From the NCBI GenBank assembly GCA_023380675.1, contig JAMCRS010000303.1, positions 1-18,819 of the forward strand: a stretch of 18,819 nt of DNA. Direction: 5' to 3'. This document shows positions 6,360 through 15,450 of the stretch, piece by piece; the stretch's first letter is position 1, and each line of letters opens with the position of its first letter. The notes beneath the pieces are model-generated. The model was given only the letters and a program-made list of their open reading frames with translations. It was not told where the DNA came from and did no database searches. This stretch comes from Chloroflexota bacterium. GTDB lineage: Bacteria > Chloroflexota > Anaerolineae > UBA4142. Position numbers and translations under genes: made by a program.

Positions 6360-9029
6360 CTAATCCGGTCGCTCGGGCTCTACCTCTGGCGGTGTGCCTT
6401 CCAAAGGCAGCGCAAATTCGAACGATGCCCCACCGCTTGGCAAATTGCGCACTCCGATTTTGCCGCCATGTGCCTGCACGATACCGCGGCAGACGGTCAG
6501 CCCCAAACCCACGCCTCCGACGCCCTGCGAACGTGCGCGGTAAAACTTGTCGAACACCCGCTCTTCGTCGCCGGGTGGAATGCCTGGACCGTGGTCGGCA
6601 ACCACGATCTGAACGTGGTCGGCTGTGACGTTCGCCGAAATGTCGATGGGGCTGCCTGCCGGCGTGTACTTGATCGCGTTCTCGAAAAGATTGACGAGCA
6701 CTTGTTCGATCAGCACACTGTCGAGCGGGACGAGAGGCAGGTCGGCTGGAATGGAGGTCGTGACGGGATGCTCTTGCAGCGACTCGTCCATGCGCGTGAG
6801 AACGGCTCCGATGACCTCCTCGAGCGCGTGCCACCCCTTGTGGATCATCACCGCGCCCGCTTCCAGTCGCGTCATATCCAGTAGGTTACGAATGAGCCGA
6901 TTCAGGCGCTCGGCTTCCTCCGCAATCGTCTGCGCCATCTCACGGCACTCACCGGTCGTATCGTCCACCAGACTGGTTGCAGCTCCCGTGATCGCGGCGA
7001 GCGGGGTTCTCAGGTCGTGCGAGATCGAGCTGAGCAGCGCATTGCGCGTCCGCTCAGTCTCTACTTCGACCTTTGCCCTTTGCGATTCGTCCGCCAGATT
7101 GACGCGTTCGATCGCCAAAGCCGTCTGGTTCGCAAAAGTTTCGAGCAGATGAAGTTGCTCGGGCGACGCCACAAGCGATGCGTTCGCCGGTTGGACACCG
7201 AGAACGCCTACGGTCCCACGCGCAGCGGCCAAAGGCAAATAGATCGCTTTGCTGCCGGGCAGCGTGTCGGTTCCCAGACCCGCCGGTTGGTTGTGGGTGT
7301 AGGCCCATTCGGACACGGCGCATTCGCTCGCGTCGAGCGGGACCGGACTGTCTATCGGCGTCAGTTGCTTGTACGCGTCGGGCAGCAAGATCGTCACCCG
7401 GCTTTCCATGACCTCACCGATGTGCTTCGCCGCCACATCCACCAGCCTGGACGTGCTCGACGTGCTCGCCAGTTCCCGGCTCATCGAGTAGAGCGCAGCG
7501 GTTCGTCGCTCGCGCTCCCACGCGCTGTCGGCCTGTTGCCTGATTCGCACGGTCAAGGTGCTGATGATGATAGCAACCGCCAGCATGACGCCAAAGGTCA
7601 CGACGTACTGGGTGTCCGAGACGGCAAACGTGTAGAACGGCGGTACGAAATTAAAGTCGAAGGCCAAAACACTCAGGACGGAGGCGAGGACGGAAGGCCC
7701 CATCCCGTAGCGCGAAGCGATGAAGATGACGCCCACCAAGTATATCATCACCAGGTTCGTAAGCGAGAAAGTCGGAACAATCGTCGCGTCGACGACCGTG
7801 CACAAGGCGATCACCCCAACGGCCCACGCATAGCCGGGCCAGTTGATCGAGCGGTCGAGACGGCCAGCCATCCGCGGGCGCGGCTCCTCGCGCTCACCCG
7901 TGATCACGTAGACGTCGATGTTGCCGCTGCCTCGGACCAATTCGTCGACGACCGAACCCAGCAGCACCTGGCTCCAGCGCGGGCGCGACGGTTTGCCGAC
8001 GATGATCTTGGTCACGTTCCGCGAGCGCGCGAAGGCAAGCAATTCGTCGCTCGTGCGGTTACCGCTGAGGTTCACGGTTTCCGCGCCCAACTGCTCGGCG
8101 AGGCGAAGGGTGCGCGCGATTCGATCGCGGTCGTCTTGCGACAAGTGAGCGTGTTCCGGCGTCTCAACGTATACCGCGAACCACTCGGCGTTCAGGGCGG
8201 ACGCCATGCGCTTGCCGGACCGGAGCAGTCGCGACGACAGGGGACTGGGGCCGATGCTTACGAGGATTCGCTCGGCCACGGGCCAGGTATCGTCGATATC
8301 CCATTTGCGCATGTACGCCTGGACCTCATCGTCCACCCGTTCGGCGGTCCGGCGCAAGGCGAGTTCCCGCAGCGCGATCAGATTCCCGCGACGGAAAAAG
8401 TTGCGCCGCGCTTCTTCCGCCATCTGGGGGACGTAAACTTTGCCTTCCTTGAGCCGCTCGAGCAGATCGTCCGGCGACAGATCGACCAGCTGCACGTCGT
8501 CTGCATTTTCGAGCACGGAATCGAGTACGGTTTCTCGGACGACGACACCGGTGATCTGCGCGACGACGTCGTTCAAACTCTCGAGATGCTGGACGTTCAG
8601 CGTCGCATAGACGTGGATTCCGGCCGCGAGCAATTCTTCGGCATCCTGCCAGCGCTTGGAATGGCGGGAGCCGGCGGCGTTCGAGTGGGCGAGCTCGTCC
8701 AGGAGGACAAGTTGGGGGTGGCGCGCCAACGCGAGGTCGAGATCGAATTCTCTCAGCGTGGTTCCGCGATAGTCGACGAGTTTCGGGGGGAGGATTTCAA
8801 GACCGGCGAGCAGTGCCTGGGTTTCAGACCGGCTGTGCGTCTCTACGACGCCAACCGCCACGTCCATTCCCCCGGCTTTCTGCTGGCGCGCGGCGTCGAG
8901 CATCGCGTACGTCTTGCCCACGCCGGCCGCCGCGCCGAAAAAGATCTTTAGTTTCCCGCGCCGCTGCCTGGATTCTTCTAATTTCACCCGCGCGAGCAGT
9001 TTATCCGGATTGCGGCGACCCTGCTCCAT
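6360..9029 (-). CDS. kdpD: KdpD sensor histidine kinase, copy 1 (adjacent to kdpE)
   Basis: The 889-aa protein has full KdpD architecture. The N-terminal KdpD domain (about 20-235) has Walker A GAAAGVGKT (32-40) and a Walker B-like LVLLDELAHSN (107-117). A USP-like domain (253-378) contains VGKPSRPRW. The four-helix DUF4118 membrane region spans about 398-495, with a GAF-like segment at about 520-645. HisKA has phospho-accepting H671 in SSISHDLRTPL, and the ATPase domain has N784 (LFENAIKYTP), DHGPGIPPG, FDKFYR and GLGLTVCRG. It senses K+/turgor status and controls KdpE phosphorylation. It begins about 130 bp after a wrecked third kdpD fragment. A weak possible promoter, TTGGAC (9099-9094) and AAGAAT (9075-9070) with 18-bp spacing, lies upstream. 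GGGG about nine bases before the ATG is a modest ribosome site. Length is close to E. coli KdpD. Confidence 0.95.
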   Translation of the reverse strand: MEQGRRNPDKLLARVKLEESRQRRGKLKIFFGAAAGVGKTYAMLDAARQQKAGGMDVAVGVVETHSRSETQALLAGLEILPPKLVDYRGTTLREFDLDLALARHPQLVLLDELAHSNAAGSRHSKRWQDAEELLAAGIHVYATLNVQHLESLNDVVAQITGVVVRETVLDSVLENADDVQLVDLSPDDLLERLKEGKVYVPQMAEEARRNFFRRGNLIALRELALRRTAERVDDEVQAYMRKWDIDDTWPVAERILVSIGPSPLSSRLLRSGKRMASALNAEWFAVYVETPEHAHLSQDDRDRIARTLRLAEQLGAETVNLSGNRTSDELLAFARSRNVTKIIVGKPSRPRWSQVLLGSVVDELVRGSGNIDVYVITGEREEPRPRMAGRLDRSINWPGYAWAVGVIALCTVVDATIVPTFSLTNLVMIYLVGVIFIASRYGMGPSVLASVLSVLAFDFNFVPPFYTFAVSDTQYVVTFGVMLAVAIIISTLTVRIRQQADSAWERERRTAALYSMSRELASTSSTSRLVDVAAKHIGEVMESRVTILLPDAYKQLTPIDSPVPLDASECAVSEWAYTHNQPAGLGTDTLPGSKAIYLPLAAARGTVGVLGVQPANASLVASPEQLHLLETFANQTALAIERVNLADESQRAKVEVETERTRNALLSSISHDLRTPLAAITGAATSLVDDTTGECREMAQTIAEEAERLNRLIRNLLDMTRLEAGAVMIHKGWHALEEVIGAVLTRMDESLQEHPVTTSIPADLPLVPLDSVLIEQVLVNLFENAIKYTPAGSPIDISANVTADHVQIVVADHGPGIPPGDEERVFDKFYRARSQGVGGVGLGLTVCRGIVQAHGGKIGVRNLPSGGASFEFALPLEGTPPEVEPERPD

Positions 9030-9157
9030 GCTTGCCCCGGCTCGCCAAAAGGTCCGCTCTCACACCTGCATTCTTGCACACAATGCGGGTTTTGTCCAAA
9101 TGACACGGTACGTGGGCCGTGGAAATCCTTGTTCGGTCAAATCCGCCGGTGTGAGCG

Positions 9158-9410
9158 TCAGCCCGGGGCTCGCCGCGCGACGAGGGGTAGCGTTATCGTC
9201 ACGATAGTACCGCCGTCGTCGCGATTGACGGCGGCGATTGCGCCCTGATGCGCCTCGACGATCCGTCGACAGATCGTTGGTCCGAGCCCCATCCCGATCA
9301 CACCAACGGTTCGCGGCACGCGGTAGAATTTGTCAAACACGCGCGCTCACGCCCGCCCTGAATCGAGACCCGCGGAGTGCGTTAGGTCGTGCGAGAGCGA
9401 ATCGAGCAGC
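9158..9410 (-). pseudogene. Remnant of a third kdpD-like histidine kinase
   Basis: On the minus strand EALLDSLSHDL, a kinase H-box, is read at about 9413-9383 and soon runs to a stop. In another frame, from about 9342 to the stop at 9158, comes the end of a kinase ATPase domain: VFDKFYR, GMGLGPTICRRIVEAH and a terminal TLPL. In KdpD1 these two motifs are about 155 residues apart; here they are about 15 codons apart, so some 400 bp including the N-box is missing, with a frame change as well. The GLGL motif is also damaged (GMGLGP). The remnant sits where kdpD normally follows kdpC. No recognisable GAF or KdpD sequence was found in 9411-9596, which looks degenerate, and 9030-9157 holds only the leader of kdpD1. 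Confidence 0.8.
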
Positions 9411-9596
9411 GCCTCTTCGACGAGGCCAGTCGTTTGAATCGAGCCCATCTTGCCACGCGTGTTCCAGACTGCGAACAGTCACGCTCGCCGGACCTACCTA
9501 CGCGACGACACGCGCGCTCAACTTCGTCAAGACGAGGCTTGCGCCTTTTCCGCGCGCTGTCCGCCAGCAATCGCAAACCGGCGGGCATAGCGAACC

Positions 9597-10169
9597 TTAC
9601 TGCGCCGAATCGAGCGCTAGGTTGAGTTGCAGCACATTCACACGCGGCTCGCCAAGCAAACCAAACGTCCGCCCCTCGGTATTCTGCACGACCAGGGCCT
9701 CCACCTTGGCCGGATCCATTCCGCGCGCCTTTGCCACTCGGCTCACCTGATATTCCGCCGCGGCCGGACTGATGTTTGGATCCAACCCGCTGCCGGACGA
9801 AGTGACCAGATCGACCGGGATCGGGGCCGTGTTACCCGGATCCGCCTGATGCAGCGCGTCGATACGCGCCCGCACCTCGTCCGTCAGAGCCTTGTTGGTC
9901 GGACCCAGGTTCGAGCCGGATGATGCCGCGGCATTGTATGGGAAGGGCGCGGTTGCAGAGAGTCGCCCCCAAAAGTACTTGGCATCGTCAAAGGGCTGCC
10001 CGATCAGGGCCGAGCCTATCGGCTTGCCATCCTTCATGATCAGGCTGCCGTTTGCTTGGACCGGAAAGACTATTTGCGCGACGGCCGTTACAGCCAGCGG
10101 GTAGAGCAAGCCGGTGATGACTGTCAACACAAAGAAGGACACGATCGCGGGTCTGAGTTGTGATAACAT
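9597..10169 (-). CDS. kdpC: KdpC, stabilising subunit of the K+-transporting ATPase
   Basis: The 190-aa protein has the usual KdpC layout: one N-terminal membrane helix (8-34, ending TAVAQIVFP), then an extracytoplasmic domain. That domain has GSALIGQPF (52-60), YFWGRLSAT (65-73), SGSNLGPTN (84-92), [15 protein letters not shown] (124-138) and the C-terminal [20 protein letters not shown]. KdpC binds KdpA/KdpB and increases the pump's apparent ATP affinity. The length matches the family. Its ATG overlaps the TAA of the preceding 142-aa gene by one base (TAATG), implying translational coupling. A degenerate kdpD remnant follows rather than an intact kdpD. Confidence 0.95.
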   Translation of the reverse strand: MLSQLRPAIVSFFVLTVITGLLYPLAVTAVAQIVFPVQANGSLIMKDGKPIGSALIGQPFDDAKYFWGRLSATAPFPYNAAASSGSNLGPTNKALTDEVRARIDALHQADPGNTAPIPVDLVTSSGSGLDPNISPAAAEYQVSRVAKARGMDPAKVEALVVQNTEGRTFGLLGEPRVNVLQLNLALDSAQ

Positions 10170-10597
10170 TAGTTTTGAATTCCTTTGCGGTGTTCGGCGT
10201 CGGGCCGGGAAGAGTCGTGAACTGAATGATCCAGCGCAGCCGCCAACGGCAGAAAGGCCGGATCGACGTACCCTTCTACTGCCGGAATGGTTTCTCTTTC
10301 GTCATCGGGTTCTTGCCAGCCAGCGCTCGCCCAGTCGGCTGTGTCCGCCCCCGCAGCCGGATCAGGTTTCTCGATGATAACCCACCGTTCCCGGGCCATT
10401 TCCTCGTCCATTAGCGTACCTTGATTGCCGTGCACCCACAGCGCCATCAATCCAAAGCCCGCCACGACGATTCCGGGTTCCATGATCTGCTGCGCGACCG
10501 CCGGGATCGGCAGATGCCCATCCACGATGAGCAGCGTGAGCATCAGCGGCACAGTGAGGTAGAGCAGCCACCAAGCCGGCTTACGACTCCGGTTCAT
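10169..10597 (-). CDS. Unknown 142-aa membrane protein inserted between kdpB and kdpC
   Basis: This gene starts nine bases after the kdpB stop and its TAA overlaps the kdpC ATG by one base, so it is tightly embedded in the kdp operon. The product has two predicted membrane helices (about 9-25 and 41-56) linked by [17 protein letters not shown] hydrophilic, acidic C-terminal tail of about 80 residues follows, with many Glu/Asp, [11 protein letters not shown] and [17 protein letters not shown]. No known domain or Cys/His cluster is seen. The canonical operon is kdpFABC with B and C adjacent, so this is an addition. By position it is most likely a Kdp accessory subunit or assembly/regulatory factor; that is inference only. 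The reading frame is intact and its codon use resembles its neighbours. Confidence 0.8.
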   Translation of the reverse strand: MNRSRKPAWWLLYLTVPLMLTLLIVDGHLPIPAVAQQIMEPGIVVAGFGLMALWVHGNQGTLMDEEMARERWVIIEKPDPAAGADTADWASAGWQEPDDERETIPAVEGYVDPAFLPLAAALDHSVHDSSRPDAEHRKGIQN

Positions 10598-10606
10598 GTT
10601 CGCCCC

Positions 10607-12679
10607 CTACGCAAGGTGCAGCGCGACCAAGACCAGGTCGATCGCCTTGATCCCGACGAAGGGTACGATCAGTCCGCCCACGCCGTAGAGGAGCAGGTTG
10701 CGCTGCAGCAGCGCTGCCGCGCCGATCGGGCGATACCCGACGCCCCGCAGTGCCAACGGGATGAGCGCGATGATGATGAGCGCGTTGAAGATAACGGCCG
10801 AGAGGATCGCACTCTGCGGCGTTGCCAGCCGCATGACGTTGAGCGCGCCGAGCGCCGGATAGGTGGTAGCGAAAGCTGCCGGGATGATCGCAAAGTACTT
10901 GGAGACGTCGTTCGCGATGCTGAACGTCGTCAGAGCGCCGCGTGTCATCAGCAATTGCTTTCCGATCTCGACGATCTCCAAGAGCTTCGTCGGGTTTGAG
11001 TCGAGGTCGACCAGGTTGCCGGCCTCCTTCGCCGCTTGGGTCCCGGTATTCATCGCCACCGCCACGTCGGCTTGCGCGAGCGCGGGCGCGTCGTTCGTTC
11101 CATCCCCCGTCATCGCGACCAGGCGTCCGCCGGCCTGATAGTCACGAATGAGCTTGAGTTTCGTCTCCGGCGTCGCCTGGGCAAGAAAATCGTCCACGCC
11201 CGCTTCCGCCGCGATCGCCGTCGCAGTCAAGGGATTGTCGCCGGTGATCATCACCGTCTTGATGCCCATGCGCCGCAATTCGGCGAATCGCTCCCGGATG
11301 CCGCCCTTGACGATGTCCTTGAGCTGGATCGCGCCGAGCACGCGCTCGCAGTCCGCCACCACGAGCGGCGTGCCCCCCTGCTTGGCGATCGATTCGACGT
11401 TTGTGCGCACGGTCGCCGGAAATTGCCCGTGCAATTGCTGCACAAAGCCCTCGATCGCATCCGCCGCGCCCTTGCGGATTTGCCGTCCGTCCAGGTTGAC
11501 GCCGCTCATGCGTGTCTGCGCGCTGAACGGGATAAAGGTGGCGCCGAGCTCTTCGATGTTGCGTTCCCGAAAACCGTACTTTTCCTTCGCCAGGACGACG
11601 ATGCTGCGTCCTTCGGGCGTCTCGTCCGCCAGCGACGCGAGTTGCGCCGCATCGGCCAGGTCTTTTTCTGTGATCCCGTCTGCCGGCATGAACGCGGTGG
11701 CCTGTCGATTACCGAGCGTGATCGTGCCGGTCTTGTCGAGCAGCAGCACGTCCACGTCCCCTGCGGCTTCGACCGCCCGGCCGGACATGGCGATGACGTT
11801 CGCTCGGATCATACGGTCCATGCCCGCAATGCCGATGGCGGAAAGGAGTCCGCCGATCGTGGTGGGGATGAGACAGACCAATAGCGCGATGAGCACTGTG
11901 ACCGTAATGGGCGTGCCCCGGCCGGCCGCTTCAACGCTGTACAGTGAAAAGGGAAGCAGTGTCGCGCAGACGAGCAAGAAAATGATCGTCAACGCCGCTA
12001 GCAGGATGTCGAGCGCGATCTCGTTCGGTGTCTTTTGGCGCTTAGCTCCCTCGACCATCGCGATCATGCGGTCGAGAAAGGTCTCGCCCGGATTCGTCGT
12101 GATCCGGACCACGAGCCAATCGGAAAGGACGCGTGTCCCGCCGGTGACGGCGCTCCGGTCTCCACCGCTCTCGCGGATCACCGGCGCGCTTTCGCCGGTG
12201 ATCGCGCTCTCGTCGACGGAGGCGATCCCCTCGATCACTTCTCCGTCGCCGGGGATAAAGTCCCCGGCTTCAACCAGCACGACGTCGTTCTTTTTGAGAT
12301 GGCTGCCCGAGACCGGCTTATAGTCGGCGTCGTAACGCGGGGTCGGGAGCTTTTTCGCCGTGATCTCGCGCCGCGCGCGCCGGAGGGCATCCGCCTGCGC
12401 CTTGCCCCGCCCCTCCGCCATCGCTTCGGCAAAGTTAGCAAAGAGCACCGTGAACCAGAGCCAGACGGAGATGGCAAGGATAAACCCGGCCGGCGCCTCT
12501 CCCTGACCGGCGAGCGCTTGCACGAACAGCAGCGTCGTCAGCACACTTCCAACTTCGACCACGAACATGACCGGGTTGCGCACCTGGTGCCGTGGATCGA
12601 GCTTCCGAAACGAATCGAGTATCGCCCGCCGAACAATCGACGTGTCGAAAAGCGGGCTGGTCTTTGCTTGAGTAGGCAT
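10607..12679 (-). CDS. kdpB: KdpB, P-type ATPase catalytic subunit
   Basis: The 690-aa product is close to the usual KdpB length. It carries every P-type ATPase hallmark: TGES (161-164) in the actuator domain, with the serine that is the inhibitory phosphosite in E. coli KdpB present; phosphorylated D315 in [16 protein letters not shown] (403-408) in the nucleotide-binding domain; [10 protein letters not shown] (477-486); and [10 protein letters not shown] (524-533). It hydrolyses ATP to drive K+ uptake with KdpA. The ATG at 12679 is chosen because AGGA lies about six bases upstream; an in-frame ATG at 12691 has no ribosome site, and a still longer reading to 12922 would run into kdpA. A strong hairpin separates it from kdpA by a 44-bp gap. 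Confidence 0.96.
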   Translation of the reverse strand: MPTQAKTSPLFDTSIVRRAILDSFRKLDPRHQVRNPVMFVVEVGSVLTTLLFVQALAGQGEAPAGFILAISVWLWFTVLFANFAEAMAEGRGKAQADALRRARREITAKKLPTPRYDADYKPVSGSHLKKNDVVLVEAGDFIPGDGEVIEGIASVDESAITGESAPVIRESGGDRSAVTGGTRVLSDWLVVRITTNPGETFLDRMIAMVEGAKRQKTPNEIALDILLAALTIIFLLVCATLLPFSLYSVEAAGRGTPITVTVLIALLVCLIPTTIGGLLSAIGIAGMDRMIRANVIAMSGRAVEAAGDVDVLLLDKTGTITLGNRQATAFMPADGITEKDLADAAQLASLADETPEGRSIVVLAKEKYGFRERNIEELGATFIPFSAQTRMSGVNLDGRQIRKGAADAIEGFVQQLHGQFPATVRTNVESIAKQGGTPLVVADCERVLGAIQLKDIVKGGIRERFAELRRMGIKTVMITGDNPLTATAIAAEAGVDDFLAQATPETKLKLIRDYQAGGRLVAMTGDGTNDAPALAQADVAVAMNTGTQAAKEAGNLVDLDSNPTKLLEIVEIGKQLLMTRGALTTFSIANDVSKYFAIIPAAFATTYPALGALNVMRLATPQSAILSAVIFNALIIIALIPLALRGVGYRPIGAAALLQRNLLLYGVGGLIVPFVGIKAIDLVLVALHLA

Positions 12680-12694
12680 GATGTTCCTCATGGG

Positions 12695-12725
12695 GATGAA
12701 TTGCCGCCGGAGGCGACAATTCATC
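12695..12725 (-). promoter_or_regulatory. Intercistronic hairpin between kdpA and kdpB
   Basis: Arms GATGAATTG (12695-12703) and CAATTCATC (12717-12725) plus an inner CGCC/GGCG stem (12705-12708, 12712-12715) form a near-continuous hairpin. It has 13 pairs, one mismatch and a GGA/TCC triloop. It begins inside the kdpA stop codon and ends just before the kdpB ribosome site. No T-run follows, so mRNA stabilisation or tuning of kdpB translation is more likely than termination. Confidence 0.6.
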
Positions 12726-14523
12726 ATTGCAGCATTAGATGTTCTACGATCGGGCCCAGCGCGTCGGCAGGAAAGAAGACAAGGGCGCCGACAATCAGGA
12801 TGACGGCGATCAGCCACGCCATAAAGAGCGGTGTATGGGTAGGCAGCGTCCCGGCGCTCGCGGGAATCTTCTTCTTGCGCGCCAGCGATCCCGCAAGGGC
12901 CAGGACCGGGACCTTGATCCAAAAGCGCCCAAAGAGCATTGCGATCCCGCCGATGGTGTTGTAGAACGGCGTGTTGGCGTTCAAGCCTGCGAAGGCGCTG
13001 CCATTATTGTTCCCCTGCGATGTAAAGGCGTACAGTATCTCGCTGAATCCGTGAGCGCCTGGATTGAGAATACTGGAGATTCCAGCCGGCGTTACGACCG
13101 CAACTGCCGTAATTCCCAGGACGACGAGAGGCATGACCAGGATACCGATGGACGCCATCTTCATCTCGTACGCTTCGATCTTTTTCCCGAGGTACTCGGG
13201 CGTACGACCCACCATCAGCCCGGCCACAAAGACGGCGATGATGACGAAAATCAACATCCCGTACAGGCCCGAACCAACGCCCCCAAAGATCACTTCCCCC
13301 AGTTGCATCATGACGAGTGGGACGAGGCCGCCGATAGGCGTATACGAGTCGTGCATCGAGTTCACGGACCCGTTGGAAGCCGCTGTGGTCGTCGCGGCCC
13401 ATAGTGCAGAGTTCGCCACCCCGAATCGGACTTCCTTGCCTTCCATGTTGCCGCCCGGATTGGTATCGCTGCTCGTTTGATTCACACCTAACGCCGCGAC
13501 TCGGGGATTCCCGCTGGCTTCCGCGCCATAAGCGACGAGGATCGCGACGATGACGACCGCGAACATCGCCGCGAGAAGCACCCACCCCTGGCGCGTGTCG
13601 CCGACCATCTTGCCAAAGGTGTAACAGAGTGCCCCGGCGATCACCAGGATGGACAACGACTCTACGAAGTTGGACATGGGTGTCGGGTTCTCATAGGGAT
13701 GCGCCGAATTGACATTGAAAAAGCCACCGCCGTTCGTCCCCAGTTGCTTGATCGCAATCTGGGATGCTGCGGGGCCAACCGCGATCACCTGGTCTTTCAA
13801 CGTCACTGGTTCAGTCACGGGACTGCCGTTCGCATCCAGAACGGGATTCCCGTTTGCGTCGACCTTCGGTTGGGTATACCGGCTAGGCTGCAGCATCGGT
13901 ACCGTCTGATAAGCGTTGAACGTCTGCACGACGCCTTGCGAAACGAGGACGAGCGCGACGACAAAGGACATGGGCAGCAGGATGTAGAGCGTCGTTCGGG
14001 TAAGATCCACCCAAAAATTGCCGATGGTCGCAGCGTTGCGCCGCACTAAGCCGCGGACCAAGGCGATCAGGACTGCCATCCCGGCGGCCGCCGACACAAA
14101 GTTCTGCACGGTGAGTCCTACCATCTGGGTCAGGTAGCTCATGGTCGTTTCACCACCATAGCCCTGCCAGTTGGTGTTGGTGGCAAAACTGATCGCGGTA
14201 TTGAAAGACGAGTCGGAGCTGACCGCGCCGAGCCCTTGCGGGTTGAGCGGGAGCGCGCCCTGCAGCCGCTGTAAGCCGTACAGTACGAGAGCTCCGATCA
14301 CGCTGAACAACAGCACCGCGACCGTATAGATTTTCCAATCCATCCCCTGGTCCGGCTTGATGCCGAACAGGCGGTAGAGGAACCGCTCCACCGGACCGAG
14401 CACGCGATCCAACGGAGTAGATTCTCCTTCGTACACGCGCGCCATGTATGAGCCCAGCGGCTTGGCGAGCGCGGCGAGAACGAAGAGATATAAGCCGATC
14501 TGAAGTAAACCGTTCGGTGTCAT
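12724..14523 (-). CDS. kdpA: KdpA, K+-translocating subunit
   Basis: The 599-aa protein is the channel-like subunit of the Kdp pump, an integral membrane protein of the superfamily of K+ transporters. The four selectivity-filter regions are visible: [11 protein letters not shown] (115-125), [10 protein letters not shown] (261-270), [10 protein letters not shown] (378-387) and [13 protein letters not shown] (501-513). A hydrophilic loop at about 214-243, before the second filter, is longer than in E. coli KdpA as I recall it and contains a DANGNPV/DANGSPV near-repeat. The ATG overlaps the kdpF stop (ATGA), implying coupling. kdpB follows after 44 bp with a hairpin between. Confidence 0.96.
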   Translation of the reverse strand: MTPNGLLQIGLYLFVLAALAKPLGSYMARVYEGESTPLDRVLGPVERFLYRLFGIKPDQGMDWKIYTVAVLLFSVIGALVLYGLQRLQGALPLNPQGLGAVSSDSSFNTAISFATNTNWQGYGGETTMSYLTQMVGLTVQNFVSAAAGMAVLIALVRGLVRRNAATIGNFWVDLTRTTLYILLPMSFVVALVLVSQGVVQTFNAYQTVPMLQPSRYTQPKVDANGNPVLDANGSPVTEPVTLKDQVIAVGPAASQIAIKQLGTNGGGFFNVNSAHPYENPTPMSNFVESLSILVIAGALCYTFGKMVGDTRQGWVLLAAMFAVVIVAILVAYGAEASGNPRVAALGVNQTSSDTNPGGNMEGKEVRFGVANSALWAATTTAASNGSVNSMHDSYTPIGGLVPLVMMQLGEVIFGGVGSGLYGMLIFVIIAVFVAGLMVGRTPEYLGKKIEAYEMKMASIGILVMPLVVLGITAVAVVTPAGISSILNPGAHGFSEILYAFTSQGNNNGSAFAGLNANTPFYNTIGGIAMLFGRFWIKVPVLALAGSLARKKKIPASAGTLPTHTPLFMAWLIAVILIVGALVFFPADALGPIVEHLMLQ

Positions 14524-14612
14524 GAGAATGCCTCTGGTTTCAACAATGCGATGACTAGGTAGACGAAAAGAGCGAGCGCCACGATCCCGGCGGCGATGTA
14601 AATGATGTTCAT
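14520..14612 (-). CDS. kdpF: KdpF, small stabilising peptide of the Kdp complex
   Basis: This 30-residue ORF starts [16 protein letters not shown] and ends ALLKPEAFS. It is a single membrane helix followed by the KPE.F ending typical of KdpF, which binds KdpA and stabilises the complex. The ribosome site AGGAGA lies about five bases before the ATG, and the TGA stop overlaps the kdpA ATG. The upstream 125 bp (14613-14737) contains TTGACT (14685-14680) but no recognisable -10, so kdpF is probably read from the promoter further upstream at 15451-15516, or from an activator-dependent promoter not visible here. Confidence 0.93.
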   Translation of the reverse strand: MNIIYIAAGIVALALFVYLVIALLKPEAFS

Positions 14613-14737
14613 GTCTCTCCTAAAGATCAAAGCACGCTTCGATGGCCGGCAACTCCTAGAGTCGCCGCGAAACACAGCGAGTCAATTTTGCCGAGCATGT
14701 GCCTGCCGGCCTGCCTGCCCTTTGGCCTTCGCGCACG

Positions 14738-15292
14738 TCAGGGCGATGCCGTCTTGGCGACGACCACCTCGCAGGACCCGCCCAACATTCGTCTCGTCGC
14801 GCTCCGGCCGATTCCCGACGACAGCCACCCGCGCGGAGGGGTGGCGCCGAGGACGATCGTTTGCGCGCCGGTTTCGCTCGCCAAATCCTTGATGGCCCCC
14901 AAGGTAGACCGGTGTCGCACAATGCGGGACAGGACAGTCAGTCCACGTCGCTTTGCCAAGACCTCCGCTTCCGCCAGAATGCGCTTGCCGTTTTCTTCTT
15001 CATCTTCGAGCGGAGCGTCCAGGCCCCTAGTCATCGGAATCACGATCACCTTGGCCAGGACGATCTCGGCGCAGCGTTTCGAAGCCAGATCGCAGGCGCA
15101 TTCCAGTGCTTGCCTGGACACGGTTGAGTCGCCGAGAGGAACGATGATGCGGTTTCGTCTGGTACTGTCTCTGCCCACGCGATATGCCTGCGGCGCCGGT
15201 CGGGCGCTGAACAGCCACCCGAGAATGCCGGCGATCGCAGACAGAAATACGACGCCTACCAAAATCCCCAGCGGATGTATTGCGGCTGGCAC
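14738..15292 (-). CDS. Membrane-anchored universal stress protein (USP) domain protein in the kdp operon
   Basis: The 184-aa product has one N-terminal membrane helix (8-28, GILVGVVFLSAIAGILGWLF), a short basic linker (38-48) and a USP domain (about 47-180). That domain opens NRIIVPLGDSTVSRQALECA and closes near TIVLGATPP and GGSCEVVVAK. USPs bind ATP, AMP or, in the related KdpD domain of S. aureus, c-di-AMP; the glycine-rich nucleotide motif here is only partly conserved. The start is set at GTG 15292 because GGAGGA (15303-15298) precedes it by five bases. An alternative GTG at 15304 would add four residues and lies two bases after the 38-aa peptide's stop. Position directly upstream of kdpF suggests a stand-alone, membrane-held Kdp regulator; that is inference. 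Confidence 0.75.
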   Translation of the reverse strand: MPAAIHPLGILVGVVFLSAIAGILGWLFSARPAPQAYRVGRDSTRRNRIIVPLGDSTVSRQALECACDLASKRCAEIVLAKVIVIPMTRGLDAPLEDEEENGKRILAEAEVLAKRRGLTVLSRIVRHRSTLGAIKDLASETGAQTIVLGATPPRGWLSSGIGRSATRRMLGGSCEVVVAKTASP

Positions 15293-15306
15293 CGCGTCCT
15301 CCACAA

Positions 15307-15423
15307 TCAGCGCTCGTGCACAACCGTCCTCGCGTCGCTACCGCTCAGCCGATCGCACAGCACTACGAGCCCCCAAGTTGCGGCAAAGAATACAACCGTC
15401 AACGCTACGAAAAAGACGTCCAA
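15307..15423 (-). CDS. 38-aa single-helix membrane peptide heading the kdp operon
   Basis: A TTG at 15423 is preceded five bases earlier by a perfect AAGGAGG (15435-15429), and the frame runs 38 codons to TGA at 15309-15307. The peptide starts MDVFFVALTVVFFAATWGLV, one membrane helix, then LCDRLSGSD and a charged tail. From memory, small peptides of this shape (hydrophobic helix, then C-[DE]-R-L) are common just upstream of kdpF in other bacteria, but have no assigned role. The stop lies 2 bp before the alternative GTG start of the USP gene, so the two are likely coupled. A possible promoter lies 16 bp upstream of its ribosome site. Confidence 0.7.
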   Translation of the reverse strand: MDVFFVALTVVFFAATWGLVVLCDRLSGSDARTVVHER

Positions 15424-15450
15424 TTGAGCCTCCTTCTCACACGCCGCTTG

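Noticed and set aside
7017..8951. Plus-strand open frame of 644 codons
   Set aside because: It lies entirely antisense to kdpD1, is rich in Arg/His/Asp with no domain, and KdpD motifs on the other strand are unambiguous.
9382..9588. 68-aa minus-strand ORF after kdpC
   Set aside because: It is Arg-rich, with no family resemblance, and overlaps the H-box of the kdpD remnant in another frame; treated as degenerate DNA.
12680..12922. N-terminal extension of kdpB to 12922
   Set aside because: It would overlap kdpA by about 200 bp and lacks KdpB similarity; ATG 12679 has a ribosome site.
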